From assembly GCA_964360635.1 (NCBI GenBank), contig CAYHXO010000015.1, positions 1 through 46,028 of the forward strand: a DNA stretch of 46,028 nucleotides. The letters are read 5' to 3'. The translations under genes were made by a program, and so were the position numbers. Shown one piece after another: positions 8,023 to 14,353 of this stretch. This stretch comes from CALRGE01 sp964360635. Its GTDB lineage: Bacteria; Patescibacteriota; Gracilibacteria; UBA1369; 2-02-FULL-48-14. Each line of letters begins with the position of its first letter. Within the stretch, counting starts at the first letter, position 1. The notes below the pieces were generated by a model. The model was not told where the DNA came from. It saw only the letters and a program-made list of their open reading frames with translations, and made no database searches.

Positions 8023-8701
8023 GATCTAAAAGTTTATAACCAAGCCCGAAAATTGAAGAAATGTAGAGTGGTTTTTTGGGGTCATCGTGAAGTTTTTTTC
8101 TAAGGTTTTTTATGTGGGCGTCGATTGTTCTTTCGTAAACAAAACTGTGGGAATCGTAAAGATCTTCCATTAATTGTTTGCGAGAAAACACTCTGCCCGG
8201 ACTCTTCATTAGATGTTTAAGTAGTTTTAATTCTAGTACAGAAAGTTCAAGAATTTTTCCGTTTTGAGTGACTTGCATTTTTTCTGAATCGAGGCTGAGA
8301 TCTTTGTAATGAAGTAGTTCCGAATTGCTAATTTGTGATCTATTTCGTCTTAAAATTGCCTTAACCCGAGCAACCAATTCTTTTGGGCTAAATGGCTTGC
8401 TTAAGTAATCATCAGCACCAATTTCGAGCCCGATAATTTTTTCAATTTCATCTGATTTTGCGCTCAAAATTAAAACCGGAGTTTCGAGTTGAGTTCGCAG
8501 TTTTTTTAAAAGCTCCAAGCCCTCAAGGTTCGGAAGCATACGGTCGAGTACAATTAAATCAGGTTTTATTTTAAGTGCTATTTCTAAGCCCTCAGCACCG
8601 TCGTTTATTTGCACGGTTCTGAATTCTTCTCTTTGCAAATAAAGCTCAATGAGATCAGCGATTTTTTTGTCATCTTCGATTATTAGAATTGTTTTCTGCA
8701 T
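8006..8701 (-). CDS. OmpR/PhoB-family response regulator
   Basis: A 231-residue transcription factor. The receiver domain (1-115) has acidic pocket Asp10/Asp11, phospho-acceptor Asp53 (IVLDRMLP), Ser80 and Lys102 (SKPF). The C-terminal winged-helix DNA-binding domain (about 130-228) ends in IDAHIKNLRKKL and a GLGYKL wing. It is phosphorylated by the kinase encoded just downstream, whose gene it overlaps. The gene upstream on the same strand encodes a secreted triple-repeat protein, separated by a strong hairpin. That arrangement suggests this protein controls, or responds to, that secreted product. Confidence 0.95.
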   Translation of the reverse strand: MQKTILIIEDDKKIADLIELYLQREEFRTVQINDGAEGLEIALKIKPDLIVLDRMLPNLEGLELLKKLRTQLETPVLILSAKSDEIEKIIGLEIGADDYLSKPFSPKELVARVKAILRRNRSQISNSELLHYKDLSLDSEKMQVTQNGKILELSVLELKLLKHLMKSPGRVFSRKQLMEDLYDSHSFVYERTIDAHIKNLRKKLHDDPKKPLYISSIFGLGYKLLDHETKS

Positions 8702-8720
8702 GCTTTGATTTTACCTGAAA

Positions 8721-8742
8721 GGGGGCCGGCTCACCAGCCCCC
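8721..8742 (-). terminator. GC hairpin between secreted-protein gene and response regulator
   Basis: A perfect GGGGGC/GCCCCC stem, extended inward by GG/CC with one wobble pair around a TGAG loop. It is followed on the minus strand by only TTTC. It lies between the stop at 8749 and the regulator start at 8701. It probably acts as a weak terminator or mRNA stabiliser, allowing the secreted protein to be made in excess of the regulator. Confidence 0.5.
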
Positions 8743-8748
8743 AACCTA

Positions 8749-9276
8749 TTACTCTTGATCAGGTCCTTCCCACTTGAAGTCCTGAAGCTTTTCGATTATC
8801 TCTGCATCGTCAGATGAAAAAGTGACAACCACACCATTGTCAGTTTTTTCTACTGTACGAGTAACTTTGTTTCCCATGAAAGGTCCGAATGGTTTATGTC
8901 CACCATGTCGAGGTCCTTTTTCCGGCATATTTTGTAATTTTTTCACCACCTCAGCATCATCAGATTTTAGAGTAATTTGTACTCCGTTATCTAATATATT
9001 CACTGACTGATCAACGTTTTCCAAAAGATCCCCACCACGAGGAGGCAATTCGGTCATACTTTGAAGTCTTGTCAGTGTTTCAGCATTATCTGTAGTTAGA
9101 GTTATAATAACTCCGTCTGTGATGTTTTCAACAGTTCTAGTTACGTTTTCTTTTAGCTGATGTTTATTCTGTATCACTTCAGATGCTGAAGCAACATTGA
9201 TTGCAGAAACGGTTCCGACACCGCCTACAACTAAAGCAAGAGCTAAGAATCCTGTTATATAATTTTTCTTCATCAT
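8749..9276 (-). CDS. Secreted protein with three tandem beta/alpha repeats
   Basis: A 175-residue exported protein. A signal peptide (1-30, KK then LALALVVGGVGTVSA) precedes three homologous units of about 32 residues at 43-76, 86-117 and 136-167. Each follows the pattern N-V-x-x-(S/T)-V-x-x-x-x-(D/N)-G-V-x-(I/V)-T-(L/F)-x-(S/T)-D-(D/N)-A-E-x-(L/I/V)-x-(K/R)-L-Q. The linkers are rich in Gly, Pro and His (RHGGHKPFGPF), which could bind a metal. I do not recognise a family. The gene sits directly upstream of a response-regulator/kinase pair on the same strand, so it may be its target, or a ligand-binding partner of a kinase with almost no sensor domain. Its 5' leader contains an inverted repeat (9292-9341). 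Confidence 0.7.
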   Translation of the reverse strand: MMKKNYITGFLALALVVGGVGTVSAINVASASEVIQNKHQLKENVTRTVENITDGVIITLTTDNAETLTRLQSMTELPPRGGDLLENVDQSVNILDNGVQITLKSDDAEVVKKLQNMPEKGPRHGGHKPFGPFMGNKVTRTVEKTDNGVVVTFSSDDAEIIEKLQDFKWEGPDQE

Positions 9277-9291
9277 AATAATATTTTTGTT

Positions 9292-9341
9292 ACAAAGGAT
9301 ATAAATAGATTTGCCGACCGGCGTTTGCCCAAATCCTTCGT
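9292..9341 (-). promoter_or_regulatory. Inverted repeat in the leader of the triple-repeat protein gene
   Basis: ACAAAGGAT (9292-9300) is complementary to ATCCTTCGT (9333-9341) with one mismatch. The interior contains GCCGACCGGC and a competing GATTTG/CAAATC pairing. It begins 15 bases upstream of the ATG at 9276. It may be an mRNA leader structure or a binding site for the neighbouring response regulator; the sequence cannot decide. Confidence 0.4.
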
Positions 9342-9413
9342 AACTTTAAAGTTCAAATTTGATGCTGGTATGAATTAGTTGTGAAAAAGTGGTGAAATGC
9401 TAAGATTTTTGCG

Positions 9414-10031
9414 ATGAAGCTTTACCTTTCTTCTTACAAGCTTGGGAACGAAACAGAAACTCTCAAAAAGTGGCTGGCTCCTACTAAAAAGAGAGTGGGA
9501 TATATTCCGAATGCATTAGATTTTTTAGAACCAGATCGTTTTAAAGTGAATACTGAGTTTGATATGAATCAGTTGAATGATTTGGGTTTTGAAGTTGAAA
9601 TCTTGGATTTGAGGGATTATTTTGAGCGAATTGAAGTTCTCCGAACAAAACTTTTGGAGCTTGATATGCTTTGGGTAAGCGGTGGCAATACTTTTATTTT
9701 GAGACAGGCAATGCGGCTTTCTGGTTTTGATGAGCTAATTGCTGATCTGCAAAAACGTCCGAATTTTGTTTATGGTGGATACAGTGCCGGCTGTTGTGTA
9801 CTTTCGCCAACTTTGCAAGGTTTGCAAATCGTTGATGAGCCTTATGTTTATCCTTATGAACTAAAGGAAACTATTTGGGAGGGGTTGGGCTTGATTGATT
9901 ACGCTTTCCTACCTCATTTCGACTCCGACCATCCTGAATCTGAAGCAATTAATAAGGAAGTTGAATATTGCAAGAAAAATAATCTTCCTTTCAGGACTGT
10001 GAGAGATGGGGAAGTGGTGATTGTGGAATAG
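9414..10031 (+). CDS. Peptidase S51 family protein (dipeptidase E-like)
   Basis: A 205-residue cytosolic protein of the S51 Ser-His-Glu class of flavodoxin-like peptidases. The nucleophile elbow is GGYSAGCC with Ser124. The upstream SGGNTFIL (89-96) matches the family's GGN motif. LPHFDSDHPES (166-176) supplies the conserved histidine region. The length suits PepE-type alpha-aspartyl dipeptidases, although many S51 relatives of this size in small genomes have untested substrates. The ATG at 9414 gives the correct first strand (MKLYLSSYK). It is monocistronic, with a PemK-like toxin 76 bases downstream that has its own upstream motif. Confidence 0.8.
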   Translation: MKLYLSSYKLGNETETLKKWLAPTKKRVGYIPNALDFLEPDRFKVNTEFDMNQLNDLGFEVEILDLRDYFERIEVLRTKLLELDMLWVSGGNTFILRQAMRLSGFDELIADLQKRPNFVYGGYSAGCCVLSPTLQGLQIVDEPYVYPYELKETIWEGLGLIDYAFLPHFDSDHPESEAINKEVEYCKKNNLPFRTVRDGEVVIVE

Positions 10032-10051
10032 TGTCAACTTAAAATCAGAAA

Positions 10052-10069
10052 ATTCAGGAATAATTCAGG
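10052..10069 (+). promoter_or_regulatory. ATTCAGG direct repeat (11-bp period) upstream of PemK-like gene 1
   Basis: ATTCAGGA (10052-10059) and ATTCAGG (10063-10069) are spaced one helical turn apart, 39 bases upstream of the toxin start. A TATATT at about 10085 may be the -10. The identical 18-base string occurs at 39874, and a close variant at 42667, each upstream of another toxin-type locus. Confidence 0.6.
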
Positions 10070-10107
10070 TCGGGAGGTTTATTGTATATTTTAATTAATA
10101 TTTAAAT

Positions 10108-10500
10108 ATGCATATTAAACAATTTTTTGAATGGATTGGTTTGAAGGAGAAACTTGATGGAATTATTCATCAAGCACCTCATGTTTCTGAGGGAGAAGTA
10201 TGGTGGGCGAGTATTGGTGAGAATGTTGGTGCAGAGATTAATGGAAAGAGCCAGTACTTTTCTAGGCCTGTACTTATTTTTAGAAAATTTTCACACAATT
10301 TTTATTTTGTTATTCCTATGACTACAAAAAAACATCTTGGTTCTTGGTATGTAAGTTTTCAATTACAAAATTTAGAAGTTACTGCATGTTTACATCAATC
10401 TCGTTCGATCGACTATAGAAGACTTTCAAAAAGGTTGGGAGAGATCGATGGTATTGATTTTGATAGAGTCAAATCAGCATTCAAAAAATTGTACATTTAA
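10108..10500 (+). CDS. PemK/MazF-like toxin, orphan copy 1
   Basis: A 130-residue protein of PemK-like type. The signature GEVWWASIGENVGAEINGKS (29-48) is followed by RPVLIFRKF, the PMTTKK strand, and a C-terminal IDYRRLSKRLGEIDGIDF block, all in family order. MazF/PemK proteins are ribosome-independent mRNA endoribonucleases with an SH3-like fold. A close paralogue lies at 42720. The first 30 residues (MHIKQFFEWIGLKEKL) form a helix not present in E. coli MazF. No antitoxin gene is adjacent: an S51 peptidase lies upstream and a convergent Nudix gene downstream. It is bracketed by a direct-repeat operator candidate and a conserved double hairpin, both shared with the second copy. Confidence 0.75.
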   Translation: MHIKQFFEWIGLKEKLDGIIHQAPHVSEGEVWWASIGENVGAEINGKSQYFSRPVLIFRKFSHNFYFVIPMTTKKHLGSWYVSFQLQNLEVTACLHQSRSIDYRRLSKRLGEIDGIDFDRVKSAFKKLYI

Positions 10501-10507
10501 AAATTTC

Positions 10508-10542
10508 CCCTGCCATTTCTGGCAGGGTCGCGGGGAATCCCG
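10508..10542 (+). other. Conserved double hairpin downstream of PemK-like gene 1
   Basis: Stem 1 is CCCTGCCA-TTTC-TGGCAGGG (10508-10527, 8 perfect pairs). Stem 2 is CGGG-GAAT-CCCG (10531-10542). The same pair follows the second PemK-like gene (43121-43157) with a compensatory base-pair change in stem 1, and both share a trailing TTAGCAAA. No U-tract follows, so a simple intrinsic terminator is not obvious. Confidence 0.6.
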
Positions 10543-10600
10543 AAAACATTTATATATTAGCAAAAATTGGATTTGTAGTCAAAAAATGTAGTGAAAATTC

Positions 10601-11014
10601 TCACTGTTCAATTGCCCACCTCTGACTTTCGTGGAAAATCTTCTCGAGGGCTTCTTCTTTTGTAAGCCAAATCAGTTCATGGCTGGCTTCGCTGTTTTCG
10701 CTTATCTGGCTGAGTAAAGTTGCGTGATAAAAATGACCTTCTTTTGATACGTAGATGTCAACTTCCGGCACATAAATGTGTTGCATCGCGACACCGATTT
10801 TTTTGTCGATTCGAATTCCCATACCGATTTCTTCTCTAACTTCTCGGTGTAGTGCCTCTTCTGGGCTTTCGCCGTCTTCGATTCCGCCACCTAAGAGAAA
10901 AAAGCTTTTTGGATTTTTTACGACCGCATAAAGTCCGTCTTTTATTATTACAGCGTATGCACCTGGGCGTTCGATATAATCTTTGCCTGCAATTTTTTCT
11001 CCGAATTCAATCAT
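10601..11014 (-). CDS. Nudix hydrolase
   Basis: A 137-residue protein with a complete Nudix box at residues 43-65, GGIEDGESPEEALHREVREE followed by IGM, matching GX5EX7REUXEEXGU. The box binds the metal for hydrolysis of a nucleoside diphosphate linked to some moiety. The N-terminal strand (RPGAYAVIIKDGLYAVV) and helix positions are typical of MutT-like house-cleaning enzymes. The substrate is not evident. It lies downstream of a small Pro/Ala/Thr-rich ORF, from which it is separated by a strong hairpin, and converges with PemK-like gene 1. Confidence 0.9.
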   Translation of the reverse strand: MIEFGEKIAGKDYIERPGAYAVIIKDGLYAVVKNPKSFFLLGGGIEDGESPEEALHREVREEIGMGIRIDKKIGVAMQHIYVPEVDIYVSKEGHFYHATLLSQISENSEASHELIWLTKEEALEKIFHESQRWAIEQ

Positions 11015-11037
11015 GTCGCTACCTTACATTAAATTTC

Positions 11038-11062
11038 AGCCCGGCCCAAATGGGGCCGAGCT
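11038..11062 (-). terminator. Strong hairpin between small ORF and Nudix gene
   Basis: A 10-bp stem (AGCCCGGCCC / GGGCCGAGCT, one wobble pair) around a 5-base loop lies 11 bases after the stop of the 31-codon ORF on the minus strand. The bases after it are AT-rich (GAAATTTAATG) but without a long T-run. It is probably a terminator or processing hairpin. Confidence 0.55.
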
Positions 11063-11073
11063 ATTTTCACTAA

Positions 11074-11169
11074 TTATGCCTGTGGAGCTTCAGGAGTTGG
11101 AGCTGGAGTAGGCTCTACTGGTGTTGGAGCTGGTGTTGCTGGCGTAGCTGGAGTTGTTGTCTCATCCAT
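11074..11169 (-). CDS. Tiny Pro/Ala/Thr-rich protein (31 residues)
   Basis: A 31-codon ORF starting ATGGATGAG and ending TAA. The product is almost entirely Pro, Ala, Thr and Glu, with repeated TPAP/TPAT units. Codon periodicity is clear, because the low-complexity pattern exists at the protein level only in this frame. A strong hairpin follows the stop, which supports a discrete transcript. No domain or export signal is visible. Such a chain would be disordered. The function is unknown. Confidence 0.5.
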   Translation of the reverse strand: MDETTTPATPATPAPTPVEPTPAPTPEAPQA

Positions 11170-11269
11170 ATAATTTGGGGTTAATAAATACAACAGATCA
11201 TTATTAAAGCAATTATGGCTTAGTGCAAAGGTATACGTATAGACAGCCTGTCAAAAAAAACATGTGGTC

Positions 11270-11836
11270 TTAAGGTAACAAGCTTAAAAGTGAGATTAGG
11301 CCGAAGCTGCAAAGAAATATACCTGAAAATTTATTCAAAAATCGCAGATTAATTCTATCTTTCAAAATATTTGCGAGAGTTACAAGAACGCAGTGCCACA
11401 GTGTTGAGCCTATAAAAACTCCAAGTCCGAGTATTAAGCCGCCGCTCGAAATGCCCATACCTGCAAAAGCGGCCACAAATGTTATAATTGTGCTTGGATT
11501 TATGATGGTAAGCCCAACAATTGTGAAGTAGGTTTTAAGTATTGCTGCGGCATTTATATCTACAGTTTTTCTGGAGATATTTTTGCGAATGCTTTTATAG
11601 CCCAAATAAATCAGGAAACCACCGCCGATTATTTTAAGAAGACTGGTGTCTGGCAAAAATGTGATACCTAAACCTGCAAGTGTGCCATAAATTCCGTCTG
11701 CCGTTGCTGCCCCCAACGCTACTGCCAAGCCGAGTCGCGGGCCTTTCTCGATTGTTTTTGAGATGCAAATTATGGCGATTGGCCCAATCGACATTGCGAG
11801 AACGAAACCAAGTGCTAAACCTTTGAAGAAATACAT
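11270..11836 (-). CDS. LysE/RhtB-family amino acid exporter
   Basis: A 188-residue membrane protein with about six hydrophobic segments and the family hallmarks: GFVLAMSIGPIAIICISKTI in TM1, GLAVALGAATADGIYG in TM2 and NPSTIITFVAAFAG near TM4. Family members export basic or neutral amino acids or related metabolites by proton antiport; the substrate here is unknown. The ATG at 11836 is 17 bases after a perfect intrinsic terminator on the same strand. That terminator is preceded by a short leader ORF and a consensus promoter, so expression is likely controlled by transcription attenuation. No Shine-Dalgarno sequence precedes the start. Confidence 0.88.
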   Translation of the reverse strand: MYFFKGLALGFVLAMSIGPIAIICISKTIEKGPRLGLAVALGAATADGIYGTLAGLGITFLPDTSLLKIIGGGFLIYLGYKSIRKNISRKTVDINAAAILKTYFTIVGLTIINPSTIITFVAAFAGMGISSGGLILGLGVFIGSTLWHCVLVTLANILKDRINLRFLNKFSGIFLCSFGLISLLSLLP

Positions 11837-11853
11837 AGTGTAAAAATTAAATA

Positions 11854-11880
11854 TAAAAAAACGCCCGATAGGTCGGACGT
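11854..11880 (-). terminator. Attenuator terminator in the lysE-family leader
   Basis: On the minus strand ACGTCCGA-CCTA-TCGGGCGT forms an 8-bp stem (one wobble) followed immediately by a run of Ts. It lies 17 bases before the exporter start and downstream of its promoter, so it must be read through for expression. Its 5' arm (ACGTCCGACC) can instead pair with GGTTGGGCGT at 11926-11917. Confidence 0.8.
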
Positions 11881-11903
11881 ATGAGTGATGAATTGATTAG
11901 ATT

Positions 11904-11975
11904 TTATGCACTAAATACGCCCAACCGATTTTGGTTGTTTTGTTGTTGAGCGGCAATTTGTGTGAATCTGATCAT
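11904..11975 (-). CDS. Putative leader peptide of the lysE-family attenuator (23 residues)
   Basis: A 24-codon ORF starting with ATG at 11975, exactly six bases after a TAAAAT -10 element, so the message could be leaderless. The peptide contains a Gln/Asn run, QQQNNQN. The final codons overlap the segment (11917-11926) that can pair with either an upstream CAACC or the terminator 5' arm. This is the classical arrangement of an attenuation leader. It is unproven that the peptide is translated. Confidence 0.5.
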   Translation of the reverse strand: MIRFTQIAAQQQNNQNRLGVFSA

Positions 11976-11981
11976 GTGGCG

Positions 11982-12010
11982 ATTTTATGTGAAATTGGGG
12001 CGTTTGTCAA
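11982..12010 (-). promoter_or_regulatory. Sigma-70-type promoter of the lysE-family leader
   Basis: On the minus strand TTGACA (12010-12005), a 17-base spacer, then TAAAAT (11987-11982). This is a near-consensus promoter firing toward the leader ORF and exporter. The predicted start point falls on or next to the leader ATG at 11975. Confidence 0.8.
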
Positions 12011-12023
12011 ATTTTGTCTGAAA

Positions 12024-12960
12024 AAGCAGGAGTTTTTGCTTAGTTTGTGGGTGGTTTTGTGTCGGGAGGTTAGTGCACACTCACCCTCAAAATTGTCCAG
12101 CTGAATTTGGTATTTTAACCTGCAAATCGTGCGAATTTTTGATATACTTTTCTCGATTTAACCCCACCCAAAATGAACGATAAAGAACTATTAGAGAAGG
12201 CAATTTATTTCGGCAAAAGTGCGCTGGAATGGAAGAAGAAATTTACAGGACTTTTGCCAGAGATTCACAGGAGACGTTTGTACGAAAAGAAGAACTGCAG
12301 CTCTATCTTCGAGTTCGCGGCAAAGTTCGGCGGATTATCTAATGATCAAGTTCGTTTAGCACTCAAATTAGAGGAGAAATTTACAGAGATGCCAAGACTT
12401 CACGAGGCGTTAGTAAATGGAGAAGTAAGTATTAATAAACTTGCTAGAGTAGTTTCAATTGCAACTCCGGAGAATGATTCAGAATTGTTAAATATGGTTT
12501 CAAACTTATCAAACCGAGCAGTAGAAACACTAGTACGTGACGAGAAATTTACAGGTATGCACGTGCAGACTTTAACCTTAAACGAAGAAGTCAAAAATCG
12601 ACTAATTGAACTTCAGGAAAAAGGCATCGACATCAATGAAATCATCAGCGCTGCGCTTAACAAACGAGAACAAGAAATTGCAGAAGAGAAAGCGCAACCT
12701 GTTGGACTGGCAACCAGTAGATCTGTTCCAGCAAAAACTGAAAGACTTCTCGAGAAAGAACACGGCACCAAATGCTCCATTCCTACCTGTTATAAACCCT
12801 CCGTAGTAATCCATCACACACAAACATTCGCACTCTCCCACAGGCATGACCCAAACTACCTAGCGCCATTCTGCAAAGAACATCATGAAATTGCGCATGC
12901 GATTAACTTGAAAGTGAGGGAGAAGAGGTTTGGATGAAACGGCAATTTGGAAAACTCGTG
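12024..12960 (+). repeat. HNH element copy 2 with conserved flanks
   Basis: This region and 27398-28325 share more than the HNH gene. A left hairpin with a GAGTT loop core (AAGCA/TGCTT here, TGCCG/CGGCA in the other) is followed by TTTGTGGGTGGTTTT, AGTGCACACTCACCCTC, TTTTAACCTG and TATACTTTT up to the ATG. The right flank (AACGGCAATTTGGAAAACTC) matches that of the truncated copy at 433. No target-site duplication is evident. Confidence 0.6.
12173..12937 (+). CDS. HNH endonuclease with DUF222/13E12-like N-terminal domain
   Basis: A 254-residue protein. The N-terminal helical region (about 1-125: LLPEIHRRRLYEKKNCSSIF, later ALVNGEVSINKLARVV) resembles the DUF222 domain of mycobacterial 13E12-repeat proteins. 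A Lys/Glu-rich linker follows. The C-terminal zinc-type HNH nuclease (about 198-245) has Cys201, Cys206, His214/His215, Cys234, His237/His238 and His242. It should be a DNA endonuclease. The ATG at 12173 is followed by the same MNDKELLEKAIYFGK as the copy at 27547. A TATACT box lies 24 bases upstream and no Shine-Dalgarno is seen. The N-terminal resemblance is by eye. Confidence 0.85.
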   Translation: MNDKELLEKAIYFGKSALEWKKKFTGLLPEIHRRRLYEKKNCSSIFEFAAKFGGLSNDQVRLALKLEEKFTEMPRLHEALVNGEVSINKLARVVSIATPENDSELLNMVSNLSNRAVETLVRDEKFTGMHVQTLTLNEEVKNRLIELQEKGIDINEIISAALNKREQEIAEEKAQPVGLATSRSVPAKTERLLEKEHGTKCSIPTCYKPSVVIHHTQTFALSHRHDPNYLAPFCKEHHEIAHAINLKVREKRFG

Positions 12961-13026
12961 CCTTTTCATGTCTAATATCTACTGTCCCCGCCCTGGCAAA
13001 TACCTACGTCCTGTTAATTTTTTGAT

Positions 13027-13215
13027 TTGAATGATGTTCATGATTTAATTAGAATAAGTTTGTTAATAAAAAATATGAATCTTTCTCCAAAAGTTAAAAT
13101 AATGATTCAAAAAAACCTTAAAGATTTTAGTCAAAGAGCACCTGAGATGAAAGAATTTAGAGGAATTTCAAAAGGTATGGATACTGCTATAATTCGTGAA
13201 AAAGACAGAATATAG
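13027..13215 (+). CDS. Small hypothetical protein (62 residues)
   Basis: A 62-residue, Lys- and Met-rich, probably helical protein (LSPKVKIMIQKNLKDFSQ) with no recognised family. It lies between HNH copy 2 and a convergent gene whose 3' end is only 7 bases away. Codon usage looks like that of its neighbours (AT-rich third positions). There is no strong ribosome-binding site. It could also be a chance ORF, but the tight convergent packing and the absence of other content in this gap favour a real small gene. Confidence 0.4.
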   Translation: MNDVHDLIRISLLIKNMNLSPKVKIMIQKNLKDFSQRAPEMKEFRGISKGMDTAIIREKDRI

Positions 13216-13222
13216 AGTGTTT

Positions 13223-13747
13223 TTAAAGCTCCATGGTCTGAGCAACTCTTCCTTCAGTTATAATATTTATTCTTTTTCTGATTGGATTCACAATGATGTC
13301 TGTTTGGGGTGCTTCTTCATCGGCTTTCATTGGTATTTCTATGACATTTTGTATATTTAGACCTGCTGAATAGCATCGGTTTACAAATGTATCTGTTTTT
13401 TTCTTATTAATATGACAAAGTACAATAACTGCATCTAAGTTACCTTCAAGGCCACTGGATTGCATTGCCTCTACATAATCATTTGGAAGGTCACCATTCA
13501 GCACGTGTGCCAGCCCTACATTTGAAGTGAAATTGCTTTTTACAACTATGGCTTGGCAAAAATAGTATTCTGTTGAGACTAATGGAAGAATCTTATTCAC
13601 ACCAACACTTCCCATCTGAACTTTTGAATATATCGGTAGATCATCTAAATGAGCAACCGTTTCGGGAAGAGGATGTGGATGATGAATATACTTCTTACTC
13701 CTTAACGGGTAAAAAATTGAAGGGATGTATAGTTGTGATTCTTTCAT
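13223..13747 (-). CDS. Hypothetical protein with possible CheD/CNF-like Cys-His layout
   Basis: A 174-residue soluble protein with no confident match. Residues 44-90 resemble a CheD-like deamidase core: a strand ending in Cys64 (TEYYFCQAIVV) is followed 17 residues later by His81 in VGLAHVLNGDLP. That is the spacing of the catalytic Cys and His of Thermotoga CheD, which also has LAH-x-LP after the strand. Ser58, six before the Cys, would take the place of the third catalytic residue. No chemotaxis gene is nearby, so if the fold is right the substrate is unknown. It shares a strand with the NYN nuclease gene upstream (37-base gap) and may be in its operon. Confidence 0.5.
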   Translation of the reverse strand: MKESQLYIPSIFYPLRSKKYIHHPHPLPETVAHLDDLPIYSKVQMGSVGVNKILPLVSTEYYFCQAIVVKSNFTSNVGLAHVLNGDLPNDYVEAMQSSGLEGNLDAVIVLCHINKKKTDTFVNRCYSAGLNIQNVIEIPMKADEEAPQTDIIVNPIRKRINIITEGRVAQTMEL

Positions 13748-13784
13748 AAATTTGCACTATTTTTACCATAAAATATGTGAACTG

Positions 13785-14294
13785 TCAACTTGAGGCTGTT
13801 CTCCACTTTTTCGTGTATCTCAATTTTCCTCGTAAATCGCTGATGAAGGCCATTGAGTTGGAAGGGAATGACTTAAATAAGCCAGAATATGATTTTTGGT
13901 TGGGAATCAGTAACTTGCTCAGTTTCTTTTCTTGAGCGAGGTATTTTACTAAGCAGTGAAAATCGCCGTCACCGCTAACGATTACGGCTTTATTGTAGTT
14001 TTTTGACTGAATCATTGTTTGCAAAACGAGTTCTGCGTCGCAATTTCCTTTAGTGACTCCGTTATGAACTACTGTGGGTTTGTAAATACAGGTGAAACCG
14101 GCGTCTGTGAGCGCCTTATAAAGTTCGGCATTTTCTTCAATAAAGCCAATGAATAAGAAGGCCCGGCTAATTCGATATTGATCCTTTAAATAAGCCCGGA
14201 ACTTCCGGTAGTCAATCTTCCATCCTAATTCCTTTAGACTTAAGTTTAGATTCTGACCGTCTATAAACGCGTAATTATTCTCTTTCAATTTCAT
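13785..14294 (-). CDS. NYN domain (LabA/DUF88-like) PIN-fold ribonuclease
   Basis: A 169-residue NYN-domain protein. The family's acidic residues are in place: Asp12 and Asn15 in YAFIDGQNLN, Asp86 in GNCDAELVL, and Asp109/Asp111 in IVSGDGDFHCL. These residues chelate the metal of PIN/FEN-like nucleases, so an RNase or structure-specific nuclease role is likely. The basic C-terminus (GKLRYTKKWR) may bind nucleic acid. The start at 14294 gives MKLKENNYAFIDG, the expected first strand. It is transcribed divergently from the 31-residue basic protein gene at 14354. Confidence 0.85.
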   Translation of the reverse strand: MKLKENNYAFIDGQNLNLSLKELGWKIDYRKFRAYLKDQYRISRAFLFIGFIEENAELYKALTDAGFTCIYKPTVVHNGVTKGNCDAELVLQTMIQSKNYNKAVIVSGDGDFHCLVKYLAQEKKLSKLLIPNQKSYSGLFKSFPSNSMAFISDLRGKLRYTKKWRTASS

Positions 14295-14353
14295 TTTTAT
14301 TTCTGTCTCACTTAATAGTATACTCTATTTTGACTATTTAATCCACCCACAAT

